Source of the DNA: Cyanobacteriota bacterium
GTDB lineage: Bacteria > Cyanobacteriota > Cyanobacteriia > SKYG9
Direction: 5' to 3'
NCBI GenBank assembly: GCA_025054735.1
Contig: JANWZG010000009.1
Span: 12,183 to 20,287, forward strand
DNA: 8,105 bases
Shown here: positions 1 to 7,321 of the stretch, piece after piece
How positions within the stretch are numbered: position 1 is the stretch's first letter
How the letters are laid out: each line of letters opens with the position of its first letter
Made by a program: the position numbers and the translations under genes
Notes under the pieces: generated by a model
Database searches by the model: none
What the model saw: only the letters and a program-made list of their open reading frames with translations
What the model was told of the DNA's origin: nothing

Positions 1-455
1 GCTGCATATTCCTGACGTTTCTCGATGTAGTCTCGACGGTAGTTGTCACTCTCTTCATCACCAGGGGAGACTACTTCTACCACCAACGCTGGGGCAGGCA
101 TTTCTAAGGTAATGAGCGATCGCTGATCACCCACTAAGGCTGCGGATCCTGCCTCGGTTAAAACGATCAAATCGGGGTATCGGCTCGTTGCCTTACTTCT
201 AGGCGTTTCCAATTCTGTGCCACGGCGAAGTTGGGCTAAAGGCAGCAATCGGGAAAAGGTGACTAGCAGGAATAGGCCAATTAACACGTTGCGATCAGTC
301 TCAGCCCCCATTTCCACTAGCACCCCATCCACCAGTTCATAGCGAGTCTCCGTGCCGTCGTCATAGTTCAGGTACTCCTCAAGGGTCATGGGGAGACGTA
401 TAGTGCTAGTCTGTAGCTTGCCAGAGGTGATCGTCATGGGCTGAATTGTCATCAT
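1..455 (-). CDS. Uma2-family (DUF820) PD-(D/E)XK nuclease-like protein, 3'-truncated by window edge
   Basis: Reading the minus strand from ATG at 455 gives an open frame of 151 codons that leaves the window, so the C-terminus is missing. The protein has the Uma2 order: an N-terminal PMTLEEYL segment (residues 22-29), RYELVDG (38-44), YPDLIVL (93-99, Asp95) and LVVEVVSP (124-131, Glu127), then the start of the YIEKRQEYAA helix. These acidic residues fit the PD-(D/E)XK fold. The cellular role of the family is not settled; cyanobacteria carry many paralogues, often scattered as single genes. Two adjacent ATG codons (455 and 452) follow GTGGAG. The GGAG abuts the first ATG and lies 3 bases before the second, so either could be the start. 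It is divergent from metH. Family assignment is firm; the exact start and function are not. Confidence 0.88.
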   Translation of the reverse strand, partial: MMTIQPMTITSGKLQTSTIRLPMTLEEYLNYDDGTETRYELVDGVLVEMGAETDRNVLIGLFLLVTFSRLLPLAQLRRGTELETPRSKATSRYPDLIVLTEAGSAALVGDQRSLITLEMPAPALVVEVVSPGDEESDNYRRDYIEKRQEYA

Positions 456-578
456 CTCCACAGTTTTATCTTAAATCACCAGATTGCCCGCCAAGGTGCC
501 AATGTCTCAAACCCACAGAAATCAACCTAGCGTCTCATCAGCAGTTCAGGGCATAATAATGTCATTTATGTAAACAGT

Positions 579-590
579 TGTTACGTAACA
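579..590. promoter_or_regulatory. Perfect 12-bp palindrome TGTTACGTAACA just before metH
   Basis: TGTTACGTAACA is a perfect inverted repeat that ends 3 bp upstream of the metH ATG. It fills the place where a Shine-Dalgarno would lie, and none is visible. A related half, GTAAACAG, lies just upstream at 570-577 and resembles GTAACAG at 585-591. A weak -10-like CATAAT is at 552-557, without a clear -35. The palindrome could be an operator for a dimeric regulator or a small hairpin affecting translation. No regulator can be named. The rest of the 456-593 spacer shows no cobalamin or SAM riboswitch structure that I can recognise. Confidence 0.4.
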
Positions 591-593
591 GCC

Positions 594-3500
594 ATGACTC
601 ATCCCTTCCTTGAGCGACTGCATCATCCCGATCGGCCTGTGATTGTTTTTGATGGGGCAATGGGCACCAATCTTCAGGCGCAAAACCTGACTGCTGAGGA
701 CTTTGGTGGAGCAGAGTATGAAGGCTGTAACGAGTATCTGGTTATTACCAAGCCTGAAGCTGTTGCTAGGGTACACCGAGACTTCTTGCAAGCGGGAGCT
801 GATGTTATCGAAACCGACACCTTTGGGGGCAGCACCTTTGTGTTGGCAGAATACGGGCTAGGCGATCGAGCCTACGAGTTGAATAAGGCAGCGGCTGAAC
901 TAGCAAAGCGTGTTGCTGCTGAATTTTCTACCCCAGACAAGCCTCGTTTTGTAACTGGATCCATAGGGCCAGGAACCAAGCTGCCTACCCTAGGACATAT
1001 CGATTACGACACCCTGAAGGCAGCATTCACCGTCCAAGCCGAGGGACTCTACGATGGCGGTGTGGATTTATTCACCGTAGAAACCTGCCAGGATGTATTG
1101 CAAATTAAAGCCGCCCTGAATGCCATCGAAGCAGTGTTTGCTCAAAAAGGTGAGCGCCGTCCATTAATGGTGTCAGTGACGATGGAAGTACAAGGCACCA
1201 TGCTTGTTGGCACTGATATCAGTGCCGTGTTGGCTATCCTGGAACCTTACCCGATCGACATTCTGGGGTTAAACTGTGCAACTGGCCCCGATCGCATGGC
1301 TGACCACATTAAATACCTCACAGATCACGCCCCCTTCACTATTTCTTGCATTCCCAACGCAGGGCTGCCGGAGAACATCGGTGGTCACGCCCACTACAAA
1401 CTCACCCCCATGGAACTACGGATAGCCCTACATCGGTTTGTGGAAGATTGGGGTGTGCAGGTGATTGGTGGTTGCTGTGGCACCCGTCCTGACCACATTG
1501 CCCAATTAGCAGAACTAGCCAAGGGCCTCAAACCCAAACCCCGCAATGTGCGCACCTATACCACTACCTCCGAACTTCGGCCAATATTTCACTACACCCC
1601 TGCTGCTGCATCCATCTATAGCGCCCAGCCTTACAACCAAGACAACTCATTCCTGATTGTGGGGGAACGCTTGAATGCTAGTGGATCCAAAAAATGCCGG
1701 GAACTGTTGAACGCTGAAGACTGGGATGGCTTGCTGGCGATGGCGCGGGAGCAGGTGCGGGAAGGCTCCCACGTGCTGGATGTGAACGTGGACTATGTAG
1801 GCCGGGATGGCGTGCGCGATATGCGGGAGTTAGTATCTCGGCTAGTAACGAACACAACGCTTCCCCTGATGCTCGATTCCACGGAATGGCAAAAAATGGA
1901 AGCAGGGTTGAAGGTAGCGGGGGGCAAGTGCCTGTTGAACTCGACTAACTATGAAGATGGCGAGGAACGCTTCTTCAAGGTCTTGGAGCTGGCAAAGCAG
2001 TATGGTGCTGGGGTTGTGGTGGGAACGATCGACGAAGAGGGCATGGCTCGCACCGCAGACAAAAAGTTTCAGATTGCCCAGCGTGCCTACCGGGATGCCC
2101 TAGAGTTTGGTATCCCTGCCCATGAAATTTTCTTTGATCCCCTAGCACTTCCTATCTCGACGGGTATTGAAGAAGACCGAGGGAATGGCAAGGCTACGAT
2201 CGAGGCTATTCGCCGGATTCGTGCTGAGCTGCCTGGATGTCATATTATTCTGGGGGTATCCAACATTTCCTTTGGCTTGAACCCAGCAGCCCGGATTGTC
2301 CTCAATTCCATGTTCCTCCATGAAGCTGTCCAGGCGGGAATGGATGCAGCGATCGTCAGTGCCAGCAAAATCCTGCCCCTAGCTAAAATTGAGCCAGAGC
2401 AGCAAGAAGTCTGTCGGCAACTAATCTACGACCAGCGTCAGTTCCAAGGAGATATTTGCACCTACGACCCCCTAACTGCCCTCACCAAGCTGTTTGAAGG
2501 TAAGTCTGCTAAGGATGCCCGCCAAAAATCATCTCTGGCTGAGTTGCCGATCGAAGAGCGCCTAAAACGCCACATTATTGACGGTGAGCGCATCGGCTTA
2601 AATGATGCCCTAGCGATCGCCCTAGAACAGTATCCACCTTTGGAAATCATCAACACCTTTTTGCTAGATGGCATGAAAGTAGTGGGGGAGCTGTTTGGTT
2701 CTGGACAGATGCAGTTGCCCTTTGTATTGCAATCGGCAGAAACCATGAAAGCTGCTGTTGCGTACCTAGAACCATTCATGGAAAAAGCTGATAGTGGCCA
2801 AGCCAAGGGCACTTTTGTGATTGCAACAGTCAAGGGTGATGTTCACGACATTGGGAAAAACCTGGTGGATATCATTCTCACCAACAATGGTTATCGGGTA
2901 ATTAACCTGGGGATCAAGCAGCCCGTTGATGCCATCATTGAAGCCTATGAGCAACACCATGCTGACTGCATCGCCATGAGCGGCCTGTTGGTGAAATCCA
3001 CAGCTTTTATGAAAGAGAACCTAGAGGTGTTTAATGAGCGGGGAATCACCGTGCCTGTGATTCTGGGCGGTGCTGCCCTTACCCCTAAGTTTGTCTATGA
3101 AGATTGTCAAAATACCTACAAAGGTCAGGTGATTTACGGTAAGGATGCCTTTGCTGATTTGCACTTCATGGATCGACTCATGCCTGCGAAAGCAGCAGGA
3201 CTGTGGGATGATTTTCGGGGCTTCTTGGATGAAAATGGCACGGTGACTACTCAGGTACAAACCGATTCAGACCAGTCTTCCAGCACTGATGAGCCAGCGA
3301 CTAGTAGCGAGGAACCTACAGATGACCTCTCTGTGGTTGATGAGCGCCGTTCAGAAGCAGTTGCGATCGAGGTGGATCGTCCTACCCCTCCTTTTTGGGG
3401 CACCAAAATCCTCAACCCAGCCGACATTCCCCTAGAGGAACTGTACTGGCATTTGGACTTGCAGGCCCTATTTGCTGGCCAGTGGCAATATCGCAAGCCC

Positions 3501-4214
3501 CGTGAGCAATCTCGTGCCGATTACGATGCTTGGCTGCAAGAGACGGTGTATCCTATCCTGCACCGCTGGCAACAACGGATTGCGACAGAAAACCTGCTCC
3601 ATCCCCAAGCGGTGTACGGCTATTTTCCCTGTCTAGCAGAAGGGAACTCGTTGTATCTCTACGATCCCCAGATGGCAGCTACGGGTGAATTTGCCGTTAC
3701 GGAACCGATCGCCACCTTTACCTTCCCGCGCCAAAAATCCATGCGTCGTCTCTGCATTGCCGACTTTTTCTTACCGAAGGAACTGGGCATTGAACAAGGT
3801 CGGTTTGATGTGTTCCCCATGCAGGCAGTGACCATGGGAGACATTGCCACCCAAGTGGCCAAAGAACTGTTCCAGTCTGACCAATATACTGACTATCTCT
3901 ACTTCCACGGCATGGCGGTGCAGATGGCAGAGGCCTTGGCAGAATGGCTCCACGCCCGCATTCGTAAAGAGCTAGGGTTTGGCAGCGAGGAGCCTGATAA
4001 CATTCGCGACATGCTAGCACAGCGCTATCGGGGATCACGGTATAGTTTTGGCTATCCAGCTTGTCCTAACATTCAAGATCAATACAAACAGTTAGAACTT
4101 TTAGGGGCCGATCGCATTGGCCTATCCATGGATGAGAGTGAGCAGCTTTACCCAGAACAGTCTACGACCGCCATCATCGTCCACCATCCTGTGGCCAAAT
4201 ACTTCAGTGCCTAG
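594..4214 (+). CDS. metH: Cobalamin-dependent methionine synthase (5-methyltetrahydrofolate--homocysteine methyltransferase)
   Basis: Transfers the methyl group of 5-methyltetrahydrofolate to homocysteine through cob(I)alamin, making methionine in the cytoplasm. All four modules are present in the 1206 residues. The homocysteine-binding barrel (about 10-325) starts with VFDGAMGTNLQ and has the zinc cysteines Cys228 (LNCATGPD) and Cys294-Cys295 (GGCCGT). The folate (pterin-binding) barrel begins near 350 (GERLNASGSKK). The helical cap near 640-735 has the signature GQMQLPFVLQSAE. The B12 Rossmann domain carries DVHDIG (749-754), where His751 should be the lower cobalt ligand (equivalent of E. 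coli His759), followed by SGLLVKS (796-802) and LGGAAL. The C-terminal AdoMet reactivation domain includes Arg1149-x4-Tyr1154 in RYSFGYPACP. Length is close to E. coli MetH (1227). Residues about 880-935 form a Ser/Thr/Glu/Asp-rich linker between the B12 and reactivation domains. The start MTHPFLERL is well placed before the first barrel strand. The gene appears monocistronic: divergent from Uma2 and 140 bp before dapL. Confidence 0.98.
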   Translation: MTHPFLERLHHPDRPVIVFDGAMGTNLQAQNLTAEDFGGAEYEGCNEYLVITKPEAVARVHRDFLQAGADVIETDTFGGSTFVLAEYGLGDRAYELNKAAAELAKRVAAEFSTPDKPRFVTGSIGPGTKLPTLGHIDYDTLKAAFTVQAEGLYDGGVDLFTVETCQDVLQIKAALNAIEAVFAQKGERRPLMVSVTMEVQGTMLVGTDISAVLAILEPYPIDILGLNCATGPDRMADHIKYLTDHAPFTISCIPNAGLPENIGGHAHYKLTPMELRIALHRFVEDWGVQVIGGCCGTRPDHIAQLAELAKGLKPKPRNVRTYTTTSELRPIFHYTPAAASIYSAQPYNQDNSFLIVGERLNASGSKKCRELLNAEDWDGLLAMAREQVREGSHVLDVNVDYVGRDGVRDMRELVSRLVTNTTLPLMLDSTEWQKMEAGLKVAGGKCLLNSTNYEDGEERFFKVLELAKQYGAGVVVGTIDEEGMARTADKKFQIAQRAYRDALEFGIPAHEIFFDPLALPISTGIEEDRGNGKATIEAIRRIRAELPGCHIILGVSNISFGLNPAARIVLNSMFLHEAVQAGMDAAIVSASKILPLAKIEPEQQEVCRQLIYDQRQFQGDICTYDPLTALTKLFEGKSAKDARQKSSLAELPIEERLKRHIIDGERIGLNDALAIALEQYPPLEIINTFLLDGMKVVGELFGSGQMQLPFVLQSAETMKAAVAYLEPFMEKADSGQAKGTFVIATVKGDVHDIGKNLVDIILTNNGYRVINLGIKQPVDAIIEAYEQHHADCIAMSGLLVKSTAFMKENLEVFNERGITVPVILGGAALTPKFVYEDCQNTYKGQVIYGKDAFADLHFMDRLMPAKAAGLWDDFRGFLDENGTVTTQVQTDSDQSSSTDEPATSSEEPTDDLSVVDERRSEAVAIEVDRPTPPFWGTKILNPADIPLEELYWHLDLQALFAGQWQYRKPREQSRADYDAWLQETVYPILHRWQQRIATENLLHPQAVYGYFPCLAEGNSLYLYDPQMAATGEFAVTEPIATFTFPRQKSMRRLCIADFFLPKELGIEQGRFDVFPMQAVTMGDIATQVAKELFQSDQYTDYLYFHGMAVQMAEALAEWLHARIRKELGFGSEEPDNIRDMLAQRYRGSRYSFGYPACPNIQDQYKQLELLGADRIGLSMDESEQLYPEQSTTAIIVHHPVAKYFSA

Positions 4215-4354
4215 GGCGGGTGCATGGTTAGGACGATCGCCTGTTGCTGTAAGCTAAATATTTGTTCTGTGTCATGATGTCCCTTGCTAATCCGTTGTTG
4301 ATGCAGTGACCAATGACAAGATCGATGCTCAATGACCAGTAACCCATAACCACC

Positions 4355-5590
4355 ATGGCAACCATCAACGACAATTATTTGAAACTAAAGGCTGGCTACC
4401 TATTCCCGGAGATTGCCCGCCGGGTAAATGCTTTCGCCGAGGCACATCCCGAAGCAACGATTATCCGCTTGGGGATTGGGGATGTCACTGAGCCGCTACC
4501 CGCTGCTTGCCGCGCAGCAATGATTGCCGCTGTAGAAGAGATGGGCGATCGTGCTACCTTCAAGGGCTATGGCCCTGAGCAGGGTTACGGTTGGCTGCGA
4601 GAAAAAATTGCTACCCATGATTTTCAAGCCCATGGGTGTGACATTAGTGCCGATGAGATCTTTGTCTCCGATGGTTCCAAGTGCGATACAGGCAATATCT
4701 TGGACATTTTTGGCCATGACAATACGATCGCCGTTACCGATCCGGTCTATCCCGTCTATGTAGATACCAATGTAATGGCAGGGCACACGGGCGAGGCCAA
4801 CGACCACGGTGAATACAGCGGCTTGGTGTATTTACCCATTACTGCCGACAATCAGTTCACAGCCCAGATTCCCAGCCAGAAGGTAGACCTCATTTATCTC
4901 TGTTTCCCCAACAACCCTACTGGAGCTACTGCCAGCCGAGAGCATTTACAGGCCTGGGTAGACTATGCCCGCGCCCACGGTTCCATCATTTTCTTTGATG
5001 CTGCCTACGAAGCGTTCATCACCGACCCTGCCTTGCCCCATTCCATCTACGAGATTCCAGGAGCTAGAGACTGCGCTATTGAATTTCGCTCTTTCTCCAA
5101 AAATGCTGGATTTACCGGTACCCGCTGTGCTTTCACCGTTGTGCCCAAGGGCTTGACGGCTAAGGCTGCCGATCAGTCTGATGTGGAACTGTGGAAACTG
5201 TGGAACCGCCGCCAATCCACGAAGTTCAATGGGGTGTCATACATTGTCCAGCGGGGAGCTGAAGCGGTCTATTCCCCTGAGGGGCAAGCGCAGATTAAGG
5301 CACTAGTCAGCTTTTATATGGATAATGCTCGACTGATTCGTGAGCATCTAACCGCTGCAGGTTTGCAGGTCTATGGTGGCACAAATGCCCCCTATGTCTG
5401 GGTTAAAACCCCCAATGGCCTCTCTAGCTGGGACTTTTTTGATAAGTTGCTGCACAATTGCCATGTAGTGGGTACACCGGGTTCCGGTTTCGGAGCGGCT
5501 GGGGAAGGCTACTTCCGCATCTCTGCTTTTAACAGTCGAGAGAATGTGGAGGAGGCCATGCGGCGGATTACTCAGACGTTTATTCCCTAA
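4355..5590 (+). CDS. dapL: LL-diaminopimelate aminotransferase
   Basis: A PLP enzyme of the class I/II aminotransferase fold. It converts L-tetrahydrodipicolinate directly to LL-diaminopimelate with glutamate as amino donor, supplying meso-DAP for peptidoglycan and lysine. This one-step route is typical of cyanobacteria, plants and chlamydiae. The 411 residues match the usual family length. The N-terminus MATINDNYLKLKAGYLFPEI and the RLGIGDVTEPLP segment (38-49) are family hallmarks. Active-site elements seen are FPNNPTGA (184-191, Asn187), FFDAAYEAF (213-221, Asp215 and Tyr218), the PLP lysine Lys249 in SFSKNAGFTG, and Arg388 in YFRIS for substrate carboxylate. No good Shine-Dalgarno precedes the ATG. 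The 140-bp upstream spacer holds two CAATGAC copies (4310-4316 and 4330-4336) and no clear promoter. It lies 42 bp upstream of ccmP on the same strand and may share its transcript. Confidence 0.97.
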   Translation: MATINDNYLKLKAGYLFPEIARRVNAFAEAHPEATIIRLGIGDVTEPLPAACRAAMIAAVEEMGDRATFKGYGPEQGYGWLREKIATHDFQAHGCDISADEIFVSDGSKCDTGNILDIFGHDNTIAVTDPVYPVYVDTNVMAGHTGEANDHGEYSGLVYLPITADNQFTAQIPSQKVDLIYLCFPNNPTGATASREHLQAWVDYARAHGSIIFFDAAYEAFITDPALPHSIYEIPGARDCAIEFRSFSKNAGFTGTRCAFTVVPKGLTAKAADQSDVELWKLWNRRQSTKFNGVSYIVQRGAEAVYSPEGQAQIKALVSFYMDNARLIREHLTAAGLQVYGGTNAPYVWVKTPNGLSSWDFFDKLLHNCHVVGTPGSGFGAAGEGYFRISAFNSRENVEEAMRRITQTFIP

Positions 5591-5617
5591 GCCTTTTATT
5601 ACCTAAACCTTTAGTAG

Positions 5618-5623
5618 TAGGAG
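5618..5623 (+). promoter_or_regulatory. Shine-Dalgarno TAGGAG for the ccmP TTG start
   Basis: TAGGAG ends 9 bases before TTG at 5633. The TAG of this same site is also an in-frame stop (5618-5620), so no start further upstream is possible, and the only initiator codon between it and the conserved GVELRSYVY sequence is the TTG. Together these fix a TTG start for ccmP. Confidence 0.75.
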
Positions 5624-5632
5624 TTAGGCGCT

Positions 5633-6256
5633 TTGGGTGTTGAGTTACGCAGCTATGTTTATCTCGATCGTCTGCAACCGCAACATGCGGCGTATATTGG
5701 CACCGTTTCCTCTGGATTTTTGCCCTTACCTGGCGATGCCTCCCTGTGGCTAGAAATTTCTCCTGGCATTGAGATTAATCGACTAATGGACATAGCCCTA
5801 AAGGCAGCAGTGGTGCGACCGGCGGTGCAGATTGTAGAACGTTTGTATGGCTTGCTAGAAGTGCACTCCAGTAACCAAGGTGAAACAAAGATCGCAGGGG
5901 AGGCTGTGCTAGCGGCGATCGGTGCTAAGCAGCATGACTGCCGCAAACCTCGCATCCTATCCAGTCAGATCATCCGTAACATTGATCCCCACCATGCCCA
6001 GTTAATCAACCGCGCTCGCCCTGGACAAATGTTGCTTAGCGGTCAAACCCTCTATGTCTTGGAAATGGAACCCGCTACCTATGCGGCCCTTGCCGCTAAC
6101 GAAGCTGAAAAAGCAGCCCTGATTAACATCTTGCAAATCTCGGCAGTGGGTAGTTTTGGGCGACTCTACCTAGGGGGCGAAGAACGTGACATTATTGCTG
6201 GGGCTAATGCGGCGATCGCTGCCCTAGAAAACTGCGTCGGGCGCACTCAGTACTAA
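5633..6256 (+). CDS. ccmP: Tandem BMC-domain carboxysome shell protein, CcmP type
   Basis: A 207-residue protein of two fused bacterial microcompartment domains (about 1-97 and 104-205) that I recognise as the CcmP family of beta-carboxysome shells. In that family three chains form a pseudohexameric trimer, and two trimers stack face to face around a chamber whose large pore can open or close. The pair Glu69-Arg70 in VERLYGLLEVH sits at the exact position of the pore-gating Glu/Arg pair described for Synechococcus CcmP. Other family-typical stretches are GVELRSYVYLD at the start, GFLPLPGDASLW (28-39), ISPGIEINR (42-50), and RPGQMLLSGQ with GRLYLGGEERD in the second domain. Translation starts at TTG. 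Proposed role: gated passage of larger metabolites through the shell. It sits 42 bp after dapL, away from any ccmKLMNO cluster in this window, which fits ccmP being a satellite carboxysome gene. CcmO, the other double-BMC protein, is less likely given the sequence. Confidence 0.92.
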   Translation: MGVELRSYVYLDRLQPQHAAYIGTVSSGFLPLPGDASLWLEISPGIEINRLMDIALKAAVVRPAVQIVERLYGLLEVHSSNQGETKIAGEAVLAAIGAKQHDCRKPRILSSQIIRNIDPHHAQLINRARPGQMLLSGQTLYVLEMEPATYAALAANEAEKAALINILQISAVGSFGRLYLGGEERDIIAGANAAIAALENCVGRTQY

Positions 6257-6300
6257 TGTTACGACACTCACCAATTCTCCAAAAGCCAGCGACATAACCT

Positions 6301-6328
6301 ATTAGTTCGTAACTATTAATTCGTAATC
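6301..6328. repeat. Imperfect 14-bp tandem repeat
   Basis: ATTAGTTCGTAACT (6301-6314) is followed directly by ATTAATTCGTAATC (6315-6328). The copies match at 11 of 14 positions and share TTCGTAA. They abut the palindrome at 6329-6342 and probably belong to the same degenerate intergenic element. The TTCGTAA parts look like decayed outer arms of that inverted repeat. Confidence 0.5.
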
Positions 6329-6342
6329 AGGACTTAAGTCCT
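6329..6342. repeat. 14-bp perfect palindrome AGGACTTAAGTCCT in intergenic repeat
   Basis: AGGACTTAAGTCCT is a perfect inverted repeat. To its right is TACTAC; to its left GTAATC keeps only part of the complementary arm (GTAGTA would pair fully). I recall similar long inverted repeats with this core being dispersed in filamentous cyanobacterial genomes, so this is probably a degenerate copy; that link is from memory, not shown here. It lies 73 bp after the ccmP stop. It lacks a T-run on either side and is not a convincing intrinsic terminator, though transcripts through it would fold. Confidence 0.6.
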
Positions 6343-6412
6343 TACTACAAGCTATCCGTAGCCATGGTATGGAGAAGTGGTACTAGACTGATAAACGAGC
6401 TTCTAGTTCTGT

Positions 6413-7031
6413 TTGCGATCTCACCCCCTATACTCCCCACTCTGCCAAATCAATACCGTCGAAACCCTAAAATGGTCTGGCAAAAAAGCTCGCCAATCCC
6501 TCAAGTTGGGATTGAGTATTGCCTGTGGTTATATTTCCAACATGTCAGAGGGCTTTTTCTTTAGTTCGATCTACAGGCCGATCGCTGGCATGGATATTGG
6601 TCTTGCATTTGTGTTGCTTCTGATGGGGCCTAGCATCTCCATGGAAACCGTTCCCAACCAGGACATTCGACAATCCTTCAAAAATGCTGCCATCTTTGCT
6701 GTCATGGGTGAGCTAGGTTTAGGACTAACGGCACTAGCGGCTGAAATCCCCATTCTGATTAGAGTAATCATCGGATTACTGTTTGGCATGTTTGGAGCTG
6801 GAGAAGCCTGCCTCAAGCACCTTACCCTACGATTAGTACTCTATAGCAATGGATAGCAATGAACTCATCCCCTGGAACTATGCCCGTTTTCTCAACTACG
6901 CTACAGACTTAACCTGTTTGCCAAAGGTAGGTGGCGGTTACATCTTCATCCATCACCTGCTGCTAGAGTATTTCGCCGAGTCGGGCATGATCGCCTCACC
7001 AATCTGCGATCAACCCTACCGCAGCAACTAA
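6413..7031 (+). pseudogene. Remnant of the C-terminal part of a cyanobacterial NACHT-family NTPase, truncated and frameshifted
   Basis: Two overlapping frames together read as one protein tail. Frame one runs to a stop at 6854-6856 and contains TVETLKWSGKKAR, then Gly/Ile/Leu-rich hydrophobic stretches, ETVPNQDIRQS and HLTLRLVLYSN. The continuation (frame of 6861) reads ELIPWNYARFLNYATD, then KVGGGYIFIHHLLLEYFAES, and ends at TAA 7029-7031. From memory, this order matches the membrane-like, glycine-rich C-terminal region of large cyanobacterial NACHT/AAA-type NTPases, which end in a similar IPWNYARFL...GGGYIFIH...LLEYFA signature. No P-loop or other NTPase part is present: an in-frame stop at 6404 closes the reading frame and nothing upstream to ccmP resembles the family. 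The left limit given is only the first possible codon (TTG) of the open frame; no Shine-Dalgarno supports real initiation. The break coincides with a 10-bp duplication. I judge it a dead fragment. Confidence 0.68.
6843..6862 (+). repeat. 10-bp tandem duplication that breaks the NACHT-tail frame
   Basis: ATAGCAATGG (6843-6852) is followed by ATAGCAATGA (6853-6862), 9 of 10 bases identical. Removing one 10-bp unit fuses TAT-AGC-AAT to GAA-CTC-ATC-CCC-TGG and joins LVLYSN to ELIPWNYARF without a stop. The duplication is therefore the direct cause of the frameshift and of the TAG stop at 6854-6856. Confidence 0.8.
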
Positions 7032-7321
7032 CGTAAACAGACTAAAGAACAAGGTTGAAATGAGTTCCCCGCAACGCCGTCTTACCTCAGTTTTTGACCT
7101 GGATAAATCCAGGTGGGTACCGATAGTCTGACTTAAAGTTTCCGGATACAAGTCCGGTCTACTGCCATCAGCGCCTTTAAGGTGCCCATATTCAACAAGC
7201 ATAGATCATAAAACAATGTTGGCAGTCACCAACGCCGCAGCAGAACTCGTAGCCTATTGTAGCGGACTTAATCTCGGAATTGGTAGCATTGCTGTGACAT
7301 TCCCGTAAGCCAGCCTCTAGA
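7032..7321. other. 290-bp non-coding stretch with three close hairpins
   Basis: No convincing gene is seen between the pseudogene stop and the ferredoxin gene. Three inverted repeats lie within 90 bp: ACCTGGA-TAAA-TCCAGGT (7097-7114), CCGGA-TACAAG-TCCGG (7142-7157) and GCGCCTTTAAGGTGC (7171-7185). The last pairs through a G-U on the plus strand but would have an A-C mismatch on the minus strand, which slightly favours a plus-strand RNA. A 68-codon minus-strand frame (7202-6996) covers these hairpins; its composition does not resemble a family I can name. It may be the tail of a mobile element or a dispersed structured repeat. The element is unidentified. Confidence 0.45.
7205..7233 (-). terminator. 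Weak candidate terminator for the ferredoxin-like gene
   Basis: On the minus strand GTTGG-TGACTG-CCAAC (7233-7218) is followed by ATTGTTTTATGAT. A 5-bp stem with a following T-rich stretch, about 90 bases after the stop of the NIL/ferredoxin gene, could act as a rho-independent terminator. The stem is short and the T-run is interrupted, so this is weak. Confidence 0.3.

Noticed and set aside
456..593. Cobalamin or SAM riboswitch upstream of metH
   Set aside because: The spacer is short and AT-rich. It shows no B12-box or SAM-type core helices by eye.
2462..2833. 123-codon minus-strand open frame inside metH
   Set aside because: Antisense to the B12 cap domain, with no recognisable motif. 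It is explained by metH codon use.
3718..4038. 106-codon minus-strand open frame inside metH
   Set aside because: It lies antisense to the conserved reactivation domain of metH and shows no family features. It is a shadow of the coding strand.
5591..5632. Terminator between dapL and ccmP
   Set aside because: Only CTAAA-CC-TTTAG is seen: a 5-bp AT-rich stem with a 2-base loop and no T-run, too weak to stop transcription.
6329..6342. The palindrome as an intrinsic terminator for ccmP
   Set aside because: The strong stem has no run of T on either strand, so a repeat element is the better reading.
6364..6564. 66-codon plus-strand frame starting with ATG
   Set aside because: It overlaps the NACHT-tail remnant in another frame. 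Only the frame from 6413 gives the family sequence TVETLKW and onward.
6996..7202. 68-codon minus-strand frame as a real gene
   Set aside because: It spans three hairpins and the end of the pseudogene, has no Shine-Dalgarno and no known domain. It is kept only as a possible relic to test.
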